A stretch of 64,000 bases of DNA from Pseudoalteromonas prydzensis (GTDB taxonomy: Bacteria; Pseudomonadota; Gammaproteobacteria; Enterobacterales; Alteromonadaceae): assembly GCF_001661495.1 (NCBI RefSeq), contig NZ_BDDT01000003.1, positions 372,001-436,000 of the forward strand, in the 5' to 3' direction. Numbering within the stretch: the stretch's first letter is position 1; each line of letters begins with the position of its first letter. Positions 35,693 to 46,749 of the stretch are shown here, in pieces. The notes under the pieces are model-generated. The model saw only the letters and a list, made by a program, of their open reading frames with translations, did not search any database and had not been told where the DNA came from. The position numbers and the translations under genes were made by a program.

Positions 35693-36700
35693 TTACTTTT
35701 TACGCTGTGCATCTTTTTGTGCTTTTTTGGCTTCTTTACGTTTTTGTAAAACAGCTTGTGCTTCGTTGCCGATATGGCCTTCACCACGAGCTTGAGCTAA
35801 TTCAATTTGCTTTTGGCGCTCAGCAAATCGTGCTCGTTGCTCATCGGTCACATCATCAATACAGTGATGGCACGAAACGCCTTCCATGTACTCAGCTTTT
35901 AGTTTTTCGTCTTCAGTGATTGGCATACGACACGCATGACACTGATCGTATGACCCCTTTTGTAAGTCGTGATCTACCGCTACGCGGTTATCAAATACAA
36001 AGCACTCACCTTCCCACATGGTTTCTTCTTTTGGCACTTCTTCTAAGTATTTTAAAATGCCGCCTTCAAGATGGTACACATCTTCAAAACCTTGCTCTTT
36101 CATATAGGCCGTCGACTTTTCACAGCGAATACCACCGGTGCAAAACATAGCAACTTTTTTGTGTTTACTCGGATCAAGGTTCTCTTTCGCCCACTGCGGG
36201 AATTCACGAAAGGTTTTAGTATTTGGGTCTACCGCGTTTTGAAAAGTACCAATTTCGATTTCATAATCATTACGGGTATCAACTAAAATAACCTCTGGAT
36301 CTGAAATAAGCGCATTCCAATCTTTTGGTTTTACATAGCTGCCAACCACTTTTAATGGGTCAACGCCTTCAACACCCATAGTCACGATTTCTTTTTTTAG
36401 TTTTACTTTAGTGCGGTAAAACGGGCATTCATCATCGTATGATTCTTTAGAAACGATATTGTCTAAATTTGGTTGCTTATCAAGCCAAGCTAATAAATTG
36501 TCAATACCTTCACGTTTTGCGGCAACGGTGCCGTTAATGCCTTCTGCGGCGATTAATAACGTGCCACGTACTTCATTGGCTTCCATTACATCAAGTAGTG
36601 GTTGGCGCAGTGCTTCAAACTCAGGTAAAGCGACAAATTTATACAAAGCACACACAACAAAGTGCGCACTGGTGACATTATCTTTATGAATGGCTGTCAT
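35693..36700 (-). CDS. trhO: tRNA uridine(34) hydroxylase (rhodanese-fold, YceA)
   Basis: The 335-residue protein has an N-terminal acylphosphatase-like domain ([17 protein letters not shown]), a rhodanese domain (about 125-220) with active cysteine in [16 protein letters not shown], and a C-terminal Cys-rich stretch ([21 protein letters not shown]) followed by a charged tail. TrhO makes 5-hydroxyuridine at tRNA position 34 with oxygen, an alternative to the prephenate-dependent TrhP pathway. Length and motifs match the family. Confidence 0.95.
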   Translation of the reverse strand: MTAIHKDNVTSAHFVVCALYKFVALPEFEALRQPLLDVMEANEVRGTLLIAAEGINGTVAAKREGIDNLLAWLDKQPNLDNIVSKESYDDECPFYRTKVKLKKEIVTMGVEGVDPLKVVGSYVKPKDWNALISDPEVILVDTRNDYEIEIGTFQNAVDPNTKTFREFPQWAKENLDPSKHKKVAMFCTGGIRCEKSTAYMKEQGFEDVYHLEGGILKYLEEVPKEETMWEGECFVFDNRVAVDHDLQKGSYDQCHACRMPITEDEKLKAEYMEGVSCHHCIDDVTDEQRARFAERQKQIELAQARGEGHIGNEAQAVLQKRKEAKKAQKDAQRKK

Positions 36701-36900
36701 GGGTATTCCTATTTTGCTTTTTCAAAACCGAATCGTAAATCCGGCGCATTGGGGCGCGTATTTTACGCTTTTTCAAATTAAATGCAAAAAAAGCCGCTAT
36801 TGATTGGTTTTTACTGTTAGCACAACACCCTACTACGCTATAATAGGTGCAATATTTTTGGCTAATTGCCAACGACTCGCTCAATTTGGAGAAACACACT

Positions 36901-38229
36901 TTGCACTTTACTGATCTTGGGATTGATACTCGCCTTGAAACACAGCTTGCGCATCAAGGCATCACTCAGCCCACTGATATTCAAGCTCATGCTGTGCCTA
37001 CTGCCCTTGCAGGCCACGATATTTTTGCTCAGTCTAAAACGGGCTCAGGTAAAACGTTAGCGTTTTTATTACCCGCAGTTCAACGAGTAATGAAACAAAA
37101 GGCCCTCAGTAAACGTGACCCACGTGTATTAATTGTTGCTCCTACGCGAGAGCTTGCTACCCAAGTTTTCACTCAACTTAGATTGCTTATTGCCGGTACC
37201 AATATTAAAGCCGTTAAAATTCTTGGTGGTGAAAACTTTAATGATCAAATTAAAGCACTGCGTAATGACCCACATTTTGTTATTGCCACACCAGGGCGAT
37301 TAGCCGATCACTTAACCCAGCGCTCTTTGCAGTTAAGTGGCTTAGAGCTGTTAATTTTTGATGAAGCCGACCGTATTTTAGATTTAGGCTTTACCGAACA
37401 ACTTAAAATGATTAATGAGTTGGCTGATCACCGCTTGCGCCAGACTCTGTTATTTTCTGCAACCTTAGATCATGCTCAAGTTGATGCGCTATCTCGAAAT
37501 TTATTAAAAAAGCCTAAGCAAATTATGCTCAGCGCCGCGAACGAGCAGCATTCAGACATTAAGCAAAGTTTATATTTAGCAGATCATTTAGATCATAAAG
37601 AAGCCTTGCTTGAGCACTTTGTAAAACAAGATGACGTAGGTCAATGCATTATCTTTACTGCAACTCGCTCTGATACCACGCGTTTAAGCGAATTGTTGAT
37701 CAGTAAAGGTTTAAAAGCTCAAGCGCTAGCGGGTGATTTAACGCAAAGTAAACGCCTTGATATTATGGATGCTTTTAGCCGGGAAAACTTTAAAATTTTA
37801 ATCACCACAGATGTTGCTTCCCGTGGTCTTGATTTATTAAGTGTAACCCATGTAATCAATTTTGATTTACCAAAGCATGCTGAAGAATACGTACACCGTA
37901 TCGGTCGTACTGGTCGCGCGGGCTTCAAAGGAACAGCTATTTCTTTAGTTGGTCCTAAAGATTGGCCAAGCTATAAAGCGATTAAATCCTTTTTAAATGA
38001 TGAACTTGAATTTCATACAGTAGCTGGCTTAACTGGCAAATTTAAAGGATTGCGAGAAGCAAAACCAGACACAATAAAAGCAACTGCGCAGCATAAAGCC
38101 AAGCCTAAAGCTAAATCACTGACTAAACGTAAAGTGAAACCTAAGCAGCCTCAAGCTCCAATTAAAGCGCCGTTAAACATTGATGGTGATGCGCCGATGC
38201 GCCGCCGTAAAAAGCCAGAACAGGAATAA
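36901..38229 (+). CDS. DEAD-box RNA helicase
   Basis: The start chosen is TTG 36901, with GGAG eight bases upstream, giving MHFTDLGIDTRLETQLAHQGI, the usual beginning for RhlE/SrmB-like helicases; the frame is open further up without a ribosome site. The 442-residue protein has Q-motif ITQPTDIQ, motif I SKTGSGKT, Ia PTRELA, II DEAD, III SAT, V TDVASRGLD and VI HRIGRTGR. The C-terminal tail is very basic (KAKPKAKSLTKRKVKPKQP), likely for RNA binding. It is co-transcribed with cvfB, which starts 2 bases after its stop. The exact subfamily is uncertain. Confidence 0.93.
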   Translation: MHFTDLGIDTRLETQLAHQGITQPTDIQAHAVPTALAGHDIFAQSKTGSGKTLAFLLPAVQRVMKQKALSKRDPRVLIVAPTRELATQVFTQLRLLIAGTNIKAVKILGGENFNDQIKALRNDPHFVIATPGRLADHLTQRSLQLSGLELLIFDEADRILDLGFTEQLKMINELADHRLRQTLLFSATLDHAQVDALSRNLLKKPKQIMLSAANEQHSDIKQSLYLADHLDHKEALLEHFVKQDDVGQCIIFTATRSDTTRLSELLISKGLKAQALAGDLTQSKRLDIMDAFSRENFKILITTDVASRGLDLLSVTHVINFDLPKHAEEYVHRIGRTGRAGFKGTAISLVGPKDWPSYKAIKSFLNDELEFHTVAGLTGKFKGLREAKPDTIKATAQHKAKPKAKSLTKRKVKPKQPQAPIKAPLNIDGDAPMRRRKKPEQE

Positions 38230-38231
38230 AA

Positions 38232-39182
<951 letters not shown>

Positions 39183-39198
39183 TTTAAAATGATATAGA

Positions 39199-39232
39199 AA
39201 AGAGTAAAGTGAAAGCTTTACTCTTTTTTTTG
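39199..39232 (+). terminator. Terminator after cvfB and the heptamer array
   Basis: An 11-bp stem AAAGAGTAAAG with loop TGAAAG, followed by at least eight T. Confidence 0.9.
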
Positions 39233-39593
39233 TTTTTATAAACTTCAATAGTAGCTATAAACAATAACCAGCCAGTGATAACTTATGCCGCATGAAGTCA
39301 ATATATGATTTCATTGGCTCATAAATCATAGTTAAAAAGGTGTTCTAATAACGTGAACCTGCAATACTGGTTTCATATACAATCTCTTCTGTTTTGCGTT
39401 TTCTTCAATATTACTGTTCTGTGCCACTTTGGTGTATTTTTGCACTTGTAAAATATTAGGCAAAGTTAACTAATTGTTTACAGATGTTTTTTTGAGGACT
39501 AAGATAAATGCATTGTGACATATAGATATTTGTCGGTTTAAAAAAGACAAAATGTCGTAGATAAATTGTTATAAATACAAGGAAACTTCGATT
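39233..39593. other. Intergenic region before the TonB-like lipoprotein gene
   Basis: An AT-rich stretch with no open frame of note and no RNA gene that I recognise. It marks the change from housekeeping genes to the decayed accessory region. Confidence 0.4.
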
Positions 39594-40067
39594 ATGAAAA
39601 ATAGTATTATCATTTTAATCACGACTCTTATAGTTGGTGGTTGCGCATCGACTAAAGTGGAAAAAGAGTATCCAGATTTATCGGTCACTCAGAACGAAAT
39701 TCAATCTTCTAAATGGAACAAACTTAATCGCTTTCCTCCGATGTATCCGAAACAAGCAGTAATTAACTCTATTGAAGGGTGCGCTACCGTTGAATATGTA
39801 ATAACACCTCAAAATGAAGTTAAAGACATAACTGTAATAGCTTCAACAAATAAACAGTTTTCTAAAGCTGCTGTGGCCGTGATTAAAAACTGGAAATGGT
39901 TAGAATTACCTAAAAGTATTCTAACTCAGCCTGTAAAAACGCAAACCCGATTTGATTTCTGTTTCGACAAGCCGAATCAGCCTTGTTCATCTATTACACC
40001 CAATTATTCATGCCCAAGTGAAGACATTATTTATTCTACAGGCATGCGCGTTAAGATCAGTGGCTAA
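39594..40067 (+). CDS. Lipoprotein with TonB C-terminal-like domain
   Basis: The 157-residue precursor has a lipoprotein signal (MKNSIIILITTLIVGGCAST, lipobox VGGC). The mature part contains a TonB C-terminal-like domain at about 45-120: PPMYPKQAVINSIEGCATVEYVITPQNEVKDITVIAST, then AAVAVIKNWKWLELP. Classical TonB has an N-terminal inner-membrane helix and a Pro-rich linker; both are missing, so this is not an energy transducer but one of the small TonB-domain lipoproteins of unknown role. Four extra cysteines lie near the C-terminus. A group II intron remnant in reverse orientation begins about 10 bases after its stop. Confidence 0.82.
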   Translation: MKNSIIILITTLIVGGCASTKVEKEYPDLSVTQNEIQSSKWNKLNRFPPMYPKQAVINSIEGCATVEYVITPQNEVKDITVIASTNKQFSKAAVAVIKNWKWLELPKSILTQPVKTQTRFDFCFDKPNQPCSSITPNYSCPSEDIIYSTGMRVKISG

Positions 40068-40076
40068 AGTATTTAT

Positions 40077-40420
40077 AATCGGATTGCCGGAAGTCTATAA
40101 CATCCAGCTGAAACAATACCCATCAGGCGATTTTATTAGTAGGAAATGCAATGGGCGGTTCACCTCCCATAATGAATATTGATCCAAATATCTCTCAGTG
40201 ACACTAAACCTTGTTAAGGCAATTAGTCATTGCCTAACACAACAATTTAATTCCTTTTGTTTTTGAGCTTCGACAAGGACCCTTGCTGGTGATACCACAT
40301 GCTATGGCGAGTCGTTCACTAACACCCAGTTTCATTAAACTGCGTACTTTGGTGCGGGCTATTCCTTTGTAAAAAGCCACTGTTATCTGATAAGCATTGG
40401 CTATTAGGTTATAATGTCCC
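40077..40420 (-). pseudogene. Decayed group II intron remnant A (maturase C-terminus and intron 3' end)
   Basis: Read on the minus strand, one frame gives ARTKVRSLMKLGVSERLAIA and then CGITSKGPCRSSKTKGIK, clearly like the C-terminal maturase region of group II intron reverse transcriptases. Another frame beyond a break gives QGLVSLRDIWINIHYGR, the usual end of these proteins. Stops and shifts interrupt the frame. The plus-strand left end (AATCGGATTGCCGG) corresponds to the intron 3' end and matches remnant B. The reverse transcriptase core and catalytic RNA domains are missing. Confidence 0.65.
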
Positions 40421-40757
40421 GAGTCTACGCCTTATATGATATTTTTGTTCATCTGCTCGCACTTACATTTATAAAGAATGCTAGCGGCTTTCTCCAGACA
40501 ATCTTGAGCAATTGCCCTTGCTATTTACGAGTGTCTATCGTTTAATAACAGTATGTTATTTATGCGGTCATGTTCCTTCAGAGGGCTTACACCTCATAAG
40601 TCAATGCCCATGGCGGGCGTACACAAGCGCATTAAATCTGACGTCTCACATTGTCCGATTTTTTACTTAAAATAAAATAACACAAAAAAGCGCCCAATAT
40701 GCTCCGCAGCCTATGCGGCCGTTATGTACTAAAATGGATGTTGAGGAAGTAGAGAAT
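40421..40757. other. Spacer between intron remnant A and the 76-residue gene
   Basis: No open frame is convincing. Just before the small gene a stretch from 40676 (ATAACAC) to 40717 (GGCCGTTATGT) has inverted ATAAC/GTTAT ends and an inner CCGCA/TGCGG hairpin, reminiscent of an integron attC site, but the match to the consensus is loose. Confidence 0.3.
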
Positions 40758-40988
40758 ATGTCTAAATGGGGAAAGACTGCGACGTGGTTAATGTTAGTTA
40801 TTGCTTTAGTGGTGTTTTTGGCTGCTGTATATGTAGTTGGTTCAGCAATTGGAAGAATGTATGTATTAGGGTCAATTGAACTATCCATTCCCCAAATCGG
40901 AATCATTTGTAGTGGAATCACTTCTGTATCTGTTTTTGTACGTTGCGTGAAAAAATTGAAAAGTCGCTCCGAGTTAGCACTTACATAA
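40758..40988 (+). CDS. Small membrane protein of unknown function
   Basis: The likely start is ATG 40758 (MSKWGKTATWLMLVIALVVF), with GAGGAAGTAGAGA upstream; an in-frame ATG at 40713 would add 15 residues. The 76-residue product has a strong membrane helix (about 8-30), a second hydrophobic stretch (about 40-60) and a basic end (RCVKKLKSRSELALT). No family recognised. It sits between two decayed intron copies, and the 3' end of remnant B abuts its stop codon. Such isolated small membrane genes are typical of gene cassettes, but this is inference. Confidence 0.6.
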   Translation: MSKWGKTATWLMLVIALVVFLAAVYVVGSAIGRMYVLGSIELSIPQIGIICSGITSVSVFVRCVKKLKSRSELALT

Positions 40989-41258
40989 TCGGGTAGCCGG
41001 AGAGCTCCTCCAACCCCCACACAACCCATCATACACTTTTTTATTAACTGGAAGTGCAATGGGCAGTTCATCTACCGTGATAAATATTGATTCAAATATC
41101 TTTCAATGACACTAAACCTCGTGAAGCCAATTAGTCATTGCCTAGCGCGAGGTTTACGCAACTACGGCCAGTAGCACATTCTTATTCTACGGCGTATCCA
41201 GTGTTCTAAATCCACCGTTAGCTGATATGCATTGCCTATTAGGTAGTAATGTCTTTAG
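40986..41258 (-). pseudogene. Decayed group II intron remnant B
   Basis: About 75-80% similar by eye to remnant A over most of its length. On the minus strand it reads LEHWIRRRIRMCYW and, after a stop, RKPRAR, as in the maturase domain of intron reverse transcriptases. It ends in a well-kept intron 3' region (GATGGGTTGTGTGGGGGTTG, later CCGGCTACCCGAT). The end abuts the stop codon of the 76-residue gene on the opposite strand. Everything upstream of the maturase region is gone, as in copy A. Confidence 0.6.
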
Positions 41259-41588
41259 CAGCGCAAATAGTTTTGGGCCTAGAATCTGTATTACTCAAAA
41301 GCGCAGCGCATCTTATCCTCTTTGTGAATAATTCACTAAGTTTTTTGCACAAAGAGAAAGGAATGAGAAGTAAATGAGGGAAACTTAGCGCTTAGTATTA
41401 GCATGCTTAATAGTCTAACACGAATATTACTAAGCGATTGAATCAAAATAGCAACTCAGTTATGGTTAAACCATTAATAAAAATAAATTAAAAACGAGTT
41501 AATCTACAGGCTCGCTGACGAGCATCTGCAATTGGCATATTCCAGCCTACTCATCGCCAAGTTATTAAGTTTGTATACCCAGAAACAA
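41259..41588. other. Gap between intron remnant B and the pyrF terminator
   Basis: No gene, RNA or clear repeat seen. The sequence is AT-rich and probably degenerate accessory DNA. Confidence 0.4.
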
Positions 41589-41620
41589 AAAGAGCAAAGT
41601 AAAAACTTTGCTCTTTGTAC
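41589..41620 (-). terminator. Terminator after pyrF
   Basis: A 12-bp stem AAAGAGCAAAGT/ACTTTGCTCTTT with a four-A loop; a T-run follows on the minus strand. Confidence 0.9.
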
Positions 41621-41639
41621 TCTTAAAAATAACGCTTGT

Positions 41640-42344
41640 TTATTTTAGCGAGTCATTAATTTCTTTGAGTGTTGCAACAGGATCTGCGGCTTGTGTAATT
41701 GGACGGCCAACAACTAGATAATCACTGCCATCATCAATCGCTTGTTTTGGCGTCATAATACGCTTTTGGTCACCCGCGTCGCTGCCTGCAGGGCGAATAC
41801 CTGGGGTCACTAGTTTAAAGTCTGCGCCAAGTTCCGCTTTTAATTTCTTCGCTTCTTGTGCTGAGCACACTACCCCGTCAAGGCCTGACTCTTTGGCAAG
41901 TTTTGCTAAATAAATAACCTGCTGTTCAGGGGTTTTATCAACCCCTAAACGAGTTAGCTCTGCTGCATCCATGCTGGTTAAAACGGTAACGGCAATTAAT
42001 AATGGCGCTTTATCACCAAATTGCTCAAGCGCTTGTTTGGCTTTAGTCATCATTTCAACACCGCCACTGGCGTGAACATTAACCATCCAAACACCCATTT
42101 TGGCCGCGGCAGTAACCGCTTTTGCTACTGTGTTTGGAATGTCATGAAATTTAAGATCTAAGAATACGTCAAAGCCTAAATCAATCAGCTCTTTAACAAA
42201 CGCAGGGCCAAAGTAGGTAAACATTTCTTTACCTACTTTTAATCGACACGTGTCAGGAGAAAGTTGTTTAACAAAATTTAATGCTGTTTGCTGATCATCA
42301 TAATCAAGGGCTATAAGAACTTTTTTTGATTGTTCGAGAGACAT
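41640..42344 (-). CDS. pyrF: Orotidine 5'-phosphate decarboxylase
   Basis: The 234-residue enzyme makes UMP from OMP. Catalytic residues lie in [14 protein letters not shown] (Asp-x-Lys-x-x-Asp, about 61-74), with VLIALDYDD at the N-terminus and [21 protein letters not shown] near the phosphate site. Length is normal. It is the last gene of the lapA-lapB-pyrF group, 33 bp after lapB, the same order as in E. coli. Confidence 0.98.
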   Translation of the reverse strand: MSLEQSKKVLIALDYDDQQTALNFVKQLSPDTCRLKVGKEMFTYFGPAFVKELIDLGFDVFLDLKFHDIPNTVAKAVTAAAKMGVWMVNVHASGGVEMMTKAKQALEQFGDKAPLLIAVTVLTSMDAAELTRLGVDKTPEQQVIYLAKLAKESGLDGVVCSAQEAKKLKAELGADFKLVTPGIRPAGSDAGDQKRIMTPKQAIDDGSDYLVVGRPITQAADPVATLKEINDSLK

Positions 42345-42377
42345 AACTTTCCTAAAACGAATTGAATATAAGTAAAA

Positions 42378-43514
42378 TTAAAAACCGTCTAAGCCACGGC
42401 TTGGGACTATGGTTTCCCAATGTTTGCACGACGGGCAAACCCAATAAATGGTATGGCTAGTAAAACCACAGTGTTGGCACTGAAAATCTGGCTTTGTTGC
42501 AATATAAGAGGTTACCAATTTATCTATTTGATCTAACACTTCTTTAATATCATTGTTCTGTTTTGCTAATAACTGAAGTAAAAAACTAAAACCGCGAATA
42601 GTCGGCTGGCGTTTTAAACTATCAGTTAAAAATTTGATTGCTTGCTCGGTATGCCCTTGCTCGAGTAATGCTTTACAGTGTTTTATTTTTATTAGTACAC
42701 CGCCTTTATCAAGCAATTGCAGCAGTAATTCATGAAATTGGTGGGTTAAGTTTAATTGCTCATAACTATGAGCAAGATCATCAATAAACAAGGGCGCAAA
42801 GAAGGTAAAATTGCAGATCAGCTCTCGCCAATAATAAATCGCTTTTACATAATCTTCTTTTGCAAACGCTGATTTACCCAGCTCATATAAGGGTCTAATT
42901 GCTTTTTGATTGAGGCTAATAGCTTTGCGCATAATTTGCGGATCATTTTCGATTAATGCCGCTTCACAATAAAAGTTAGCTATGGCCTTGAAGTGTTGTG
43001 GTTTAGAAAATAAATCGCTGTGTGCTTCAAACATATTGATACCTTTTTCCCATTCACGCGTTTGTGAATATAGATTAAGTATCGGCTCTAATGCATCACT
43101 GTGATTTGCTTTAACTAACCAAACAAGATGTTCTTCTGCACCATCAAGAAGCCCAGCCATAATATAATCTTCAGCAAGTTCAAGGCGGCTAGTCGCAGCT
43201 TGTTGCTCATTAAGGCTTGGGTGTTTAAGGAGTAATTCGTGGATTTTTATTGCGCGATCTAATTCACCGCGGCGGCGAAACATCGTTGCGAGTGTAGAAT
43301 AATGCTCGACAGAATCTGCTGCAACTTCAAGCAAATTGATAAGGTGTTCAAGACCTTGGTCTTCTTCTCTATCAAGTAAAAACTTTAAGCCTTTACTGTA
43401 TTCAGAAGTGATCTGACGATTAAGTTGATGAGCTTGGTTTTTAGCGCTATTTTTACCCATGATCCAGCCATAACCAGCCGCAACAGGTAAAAGTAAAAAC
43501 AAAAGCTCAATCAT
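42378..43514 (-). CDS. lapB: Lipopolysaccharide assembly protein B
   Basis: The 378-residue protein has an N-terminal membrane anchor (MIELLFLLLPVAAGYGWIMG), a row of TPR helices (about 35-340) and a C-terminal rubredoxin-like metal site with two CxxC pairs (CQHCGF..., CPSCKHW). LapB (YciM) works with FtsH to control LpxC and so lipopolysaccharide amount. It follows lapA after two bases. Confidence 0.97.
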   Translation of the reverse strand: MIELLFLLLPVAAGYGWIMGKNSAKNQAHQLNRQITSEYSKGLKFLLDREEDQGLEHLINLLEVAADSVEHYSTLATMFRRRGELDRAIKIHELLLKHPSLNEQQAATSRLELAEDYIMAGLLDGAEEHLVWLVKANHSDALEPILNLYSQTREWEKGINMFEAHSDLFSKPQHFKAIANFYCEAALIENDPQIMRKAISLNQKAIRPLYELGKSAFAKEDYVKAIYYWRELICNFTFFAPLFIDDLAHSYEQLNLTHQFHELLLQLLDKGGVLIKIKHCKALLEQGHTEQAIKFLTDSLKRQPTIRGFSFLLQLLAKQNNDIKEVLDQIDKLVTSYIATKPDFQCQHCGFTSHTIYWVCPSCKHWETIVPSRGLDGF

Positions 43515-43516
43515 AG

Positions 43517-43798
43517 TTAGGTGTCTTTATTAGCAACAAGCTTATTATTATCTTTTTCAGGCGCTAACTTTTTCTTCAACCGATAGTTTTGCCACTTCAA
43601 TTGCGAAAACAATTTAAAGCTAATAAAACAACCAATTGCGACACCTAAAGCAAAGCAGATACTTATTATCATTGCGAGGGGTAAAGTATTGCTGGCAATA
43701 ATATAATTTATTTGCACTAACTGTGGATTTTGCGAACCAAGTACAAATGCAAAAATTAAGCATATTGCTACCAGGATAATTTTTAATACCCTAAACAA
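43517..43798 (-). CDS. lapA: Lipopolysaccharide assembly protein A domain protein
   Basis: The 93-residue protein has two membrane helices (about 4-22 and 40-62) and a basic coiled tail (LKWQNYRLKKKLAPEKD), matching LapA (YciS). GSQNPQLVQINYIIA between helices is the family signature. It is translated just ahead of lapB. Confidence 0.93.
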   Translation of the reverse strand: MFRVLKIILVAICLIFAFVLGSQNPQLVQINYIIASNTLPLAMIISICFALGVAIGCFISFKLFSQLKWQNYRLKKKLAPEKDNNKLVANKDT

Positions 43799-43819
43799 GT
43801 AACTACTCCAACTAAATAA

Positions 43820-44107
43820 CTAGGCAATGCTCGCGTTTACGCGATCTCGTAACTCTTTGCCTGGTTTAAAATGTGGTACGTGCTTACCTTCAAGCTCAAC
43901 TGTGTCGCCAGTCTTAGGATTACGACCTGTGCGTGGTGAGCGAAAGTGTAGTGAGAAACTACCAAAGCCACGGATCTCAATGCGATCTGAGCTTGATAAT
44001 GAGCCGGCCATTTGTTCAAGAATTTCTTTAACAGCATTTTCAACATCTTTCACAGGTACATGTGCGTGTTGCTCGGCTAATTGTTCTATCAATTCTGACT
44101 TAGTCAT
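43820..44107 (-). CDS. ihfB: Integration host factor beta subunit
   Basis: The 95-residue protein is a typical IHF beta chain: [56 protein letters not shown] with the DNA-intercalating proline in R-N-P, and [15 protein letters not shown]. It bends DNA as a heterodimer with IhfA. The location after rpsA is conserved across gamma-proteobacteria. Confidence 0.98.
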   Translation of the reverse strand: MTKSELIEQLAEQHAHVPVKDVENAVKEILEQMAGSLSSSDRIEIRGFGSFSLHFRSPRTGRNPKTGDTVELEGKHVPHFKPGKELRDRVNASIA

Positions 44108-44131
44108 AACGTTTCCTTAAAAAGAGATAAA

Positions 44132-44153
44132 GGAAGGGCAACACTGCCCTTCC
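44132..44153 (-). terminator. Hairpin between rpsA and ihfB
   Basis: A 9-bp stem GGAAGGGCA with loop ACAC, then TTTATCTCTTTTT on the minus strand: probably a partial terminator at the end of rpsA. Confidence 0.7.
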
Positions 44154-44169
44154 AATTAAGACTGATTAA

Positions 44170-45837
44170 TTAGTCTTTTTGTGCATTTGCGAATGCAGCT
44201 GCCATTGCGTTTTCGAACACTGGCTCTTCTTTCTTAAGCTTTTCTAGTACTTCTTTCTCTTCTGCTTCGAAAAGAGCTTTAACAGAAAGGCTTAAAGTGC
44301 GGTTCTTACGATCAACACCAACATATTTCACTTCAATCTCGTCGCCTACAGAAACAACAGTAGTTGCATCTTCAACGCGCTCTTGAGCGATATCAGCTAC
44401 ACGGATGTAACCTTCAACGCCTTCGATAAGTTCAACAGTTGCGCCTTTCGCATCAACTTCTGTCACTTTACCTTTAACAATAGCACCTTTTTTGTTTGCA
44501 TCAAGGTAGTTATTGAATGGGTCAGCTTCGATTTGCTTAACACCTAGAGAGATACGTTCACGCTCTGGGTCAACTTGCAATACGATAGCAGTGATTTCGT
44601 CGCCTTTCTTGAATTCACGTACAGCGTCTTCGCCAGGTGTATTCCAAGAAATGTCTGAAAGGTGTACAAGACCGTCAATACCACCGTCAAGACCGATAAA
44701 GATACCGAAGTCAGTGATTGATTTGATCTTACCAGTAACTTGGTCGCCTTTGTTTTGAAGACGAGCAAATTCTTGCCAAGGATTAGCAATACATTGCTTA
44801 AGACCTAGAGAAATACGACGACGTTCTTCGTCGATTTCAAGAACCATAACTTCAACAGTGTCACCTAGTGAAACAACTTTTGAAGGGTGGATGTTCTTGT
44901 TAGTCCAATCCATTTCAGAAACGTGTACTAGACCTTCAACGCCTTCTTCGATTTCTACGAAGCAACCGTAATCAGTAAGGTTAGTTACACGACCAGAAAG
45001 TTTAGAACCTTCTGGGTAACGACCAGCGATAGCTGCCCATGGATCTTCGCCAAGCTGTTTAAGGCCTAGAGATACACGAGTTTTATCTTTGTCGAATTTA
45101 AGAACTTTAACTGCGATTTCGTCGCCAACATTAACGATTTCTGAAGGGTGCTTAACACGCTTCCACGCCATATCAGTAATGTGTAGTAGACCATCAACAC
45201 CACCAAGGTCAACGAATGCACCGTAGTCAGTAAGGTTCTTAACGATACCTTTAACTTCTTGACCTTCAACAAGGTTAGCAAGAAGCTCTTCACGTTCTTG
45301 TGAGTTCTCTGATTCGATAACTGCACGACGTGAAACAACAACGTTGTTACGTTTTTGATCAAGCTTGATTACTTTAAATTCAAGCTCTTTGCCTTCAAGG
45401 TGAGTTGTGTCACGTACTGGACGAACATCAACAAGTGAACCAGGTAGGAAAGCACGGATTGAATCAACTTCAACAGTGAAACCGCCTTTAACTTTACCGT
45501 TGATAACACCAGTAACAGTCTCTTGCTCTTCACATGCTTTCTCAAGACGGATCCACGCTTCGTGACGCTTCGCTTTCTCACGAGAAAGGATAGTTTCACC
45601 GAAACCGTCTTCGATTGCATCTAGTGCAACATCTACTTCGTCGCCAACAGCAACTTCTAGTTCACCAGCAGCATTTTTGAACTGCTCTGCAGGGATAGCA
45701 CTTTCTGATTTAAGACCAGCATCTACAAGTACAATGTTGTTCTCGATTGAGATTACTGTACCTTTAACGATAGAGCCTTGCTCTGCTTCAAAACCCTTTA
45801 AGCTTTCTTCAAATAACTGCGCAAAATTTTCTGACAT
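44170..45837 (-). CDS. rpsA: 30S ribosomal protein S1
   Basis: The start at 45837 gives [21 protein letters not shown], the normal N-terminus; the frame stays open 45 codons upstream with no support. The 555-residue protein has six S1 repeats, recognisable by repeated GxVxxxTDYGxFVxxxxGVxGLxHxSxxxW units from about residue 190 on. S1 brings mRNA to the ribosome and is usually autoregulated at translation. Order cmk-rpsA-ihfB is conserved. Confidence 0.98.
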   Translation of the reverse strand: MSENFAQLFEESLKGFEAEQGSIVKGTVISIENNIVLVDAGLKSESAIPAEQFKNAAGELEVAVGDEVDVALDAIEDGFGETILSREKAKRHEAWIRLEKACEEQETVTGVINGKVKGGFTVEVDSIRAFLPGSLVDVRPVRDTTHLEGKELEFKVIKLDQKRNNVVVSRRAVIESENSQEREELLANLVEGQEVKGIVKNLTDYGAFVDLGGVDGLLHITDMAWKRVKHPSEIVNVGDEIAVKVLKFDKDKTRVSLGLKQLGEDPWAAIAGRYPEGSKLSGRVTNLTDYGCFVEIEEGVEGLVHVSEMDWTNKNIHPSKVVSLGDTVEVMVLEIDEERRRISLGLKQCIANPWQEFARLQNKGDQVTGKIKSITDFGIFIGLDGGIDGLVHLSDISWNTPGEDAVREFKKGDEITAIVLQVDPERERISLGVKQIEADPFNNYLDANKKGAIVKGKVTEVDAKGATVELIEGVEGYIRVADIAQERVEDATTVVSVGDEIEVKYVGVDRKNRTLSLSVKALFEAEEKEVLEKLKKEEPVFENAMAAAFANAQKD

Positions 45838-45931
45838 ACGAATATACGTCTCATATATTAATACCAATAAGCAACCATGCTGCATGGGGTTGTTAAAATA
45901 GCACTGGCATCCTGCTGGCGCATAAAATAGT

Positions 45932-46642
45932 TTATCGTCGCTTTGGAAGTTTACCTTCGACAATCGCGGCATCTAATAAAGTCATAACCTTATCAAATAC
46001 TTGCTGTGCATTAAGCTCACTAGTATCGAGTTCAATGGCATCATCAGCCGGTACAAGCGGAGCAACGGCACGATTCATATCGCGCTCATCACGTGCTTGA
46101 ATATCTTCTAATAGACCACTTAGTGTAACATCAAGACCGCGTTCATTCAACTCAACAAATCGTCTACGCGCACGTTCATCCGCGCTGGCGGTCAAATAAA
46201 TTTTTAATGGTGCATCTGGGAATACCACAGTGCCCATATCACGGCCATCGGCGATTAAGCCATTTTCAGTACGAAATGCGCGTTGGCGACGTAATAATGC
46301 TTCTCTAACACGAGGTAAGGCTGCTACTTTTGATGCGGCAGCCCCTACTTCTTCATTGCGAATTGTTGTTGATACATCTTCGCCTTCAAGAATAACTTTA
46401 CCAGCGTTTGTTTGACTATCTACTAAAAATTGCACATCTAAGTTAGCAGCTAAAGGCACCAATGCCTCTTCATTGTCTAGTGCAATTTGATGGTGCAGTG
46501 CTGCCAGTGCTAATACGCGATAAATTGCGCCACTGTCCAGTACATCCCATCCCAATTTCTCGGCTAACAAGCGACAAACAGTTCCTTTACCTGAACCACT
46601 TGGGCCATCAACGGTGATCACCGGCATTAATAACGCCTGCAT
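45932..46642 (-). CDS. cmk: Cytidylate kinase
   Basis: The 236-residue enzyme phosphorylates CMP and dCMP. P-loop [19 protein letters not shown] (about 9-27), [11 protein letters not shown], the CMP-binding [22 protein letters not shown] and LID-region [13 protein letters not shown] are present. The start at 46642 is supported by AGGAGG six bases upstream. Confidence 0.97.
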   Translation of the reverse strand: MQALLMPVITVDGPSGSGKGTVCRLLAEKLGWDVLDSGAIYRVLALAALHHQIALDNEEALVPLAANLDVQFLVDSQTNAGKVILEGEDVSTTIRNEEVGAAASKVAALPRVREALLRRQRAFRTENGLIADGRDMGTVVFPDAPLKIYLTASADERARRRFVELNERGLDVTLSGLLEDIQARDERDMNRAVAPLVPADDAIELDTSELNAQQVFDKVMTLLDAAIVEGKLPKRR

Positions 46643-46749
46643 TTAAACCTCCTGCAATGCACACCAAAATTAAACTGCGACATTATACGTTACTTATTGC
46701 AATAGATCCGCTTTTTGTATGTAACTTTTTATATTTCAGTCCCTGTTGC

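Noticed and set aside
36684-36899. 71-residue minus-strand frame between trhO and the helicase gene
   Set aside because: Occupies the divergent promoter region and overlaps the start of both genes; no coding character.
40077-41258. Retron or defence-type reverse transcriptase
   Set aside because: Only maturase-domain C-terminal pieces are present, with no reverse transcriptase core motifs; group II intron decay explains them better.
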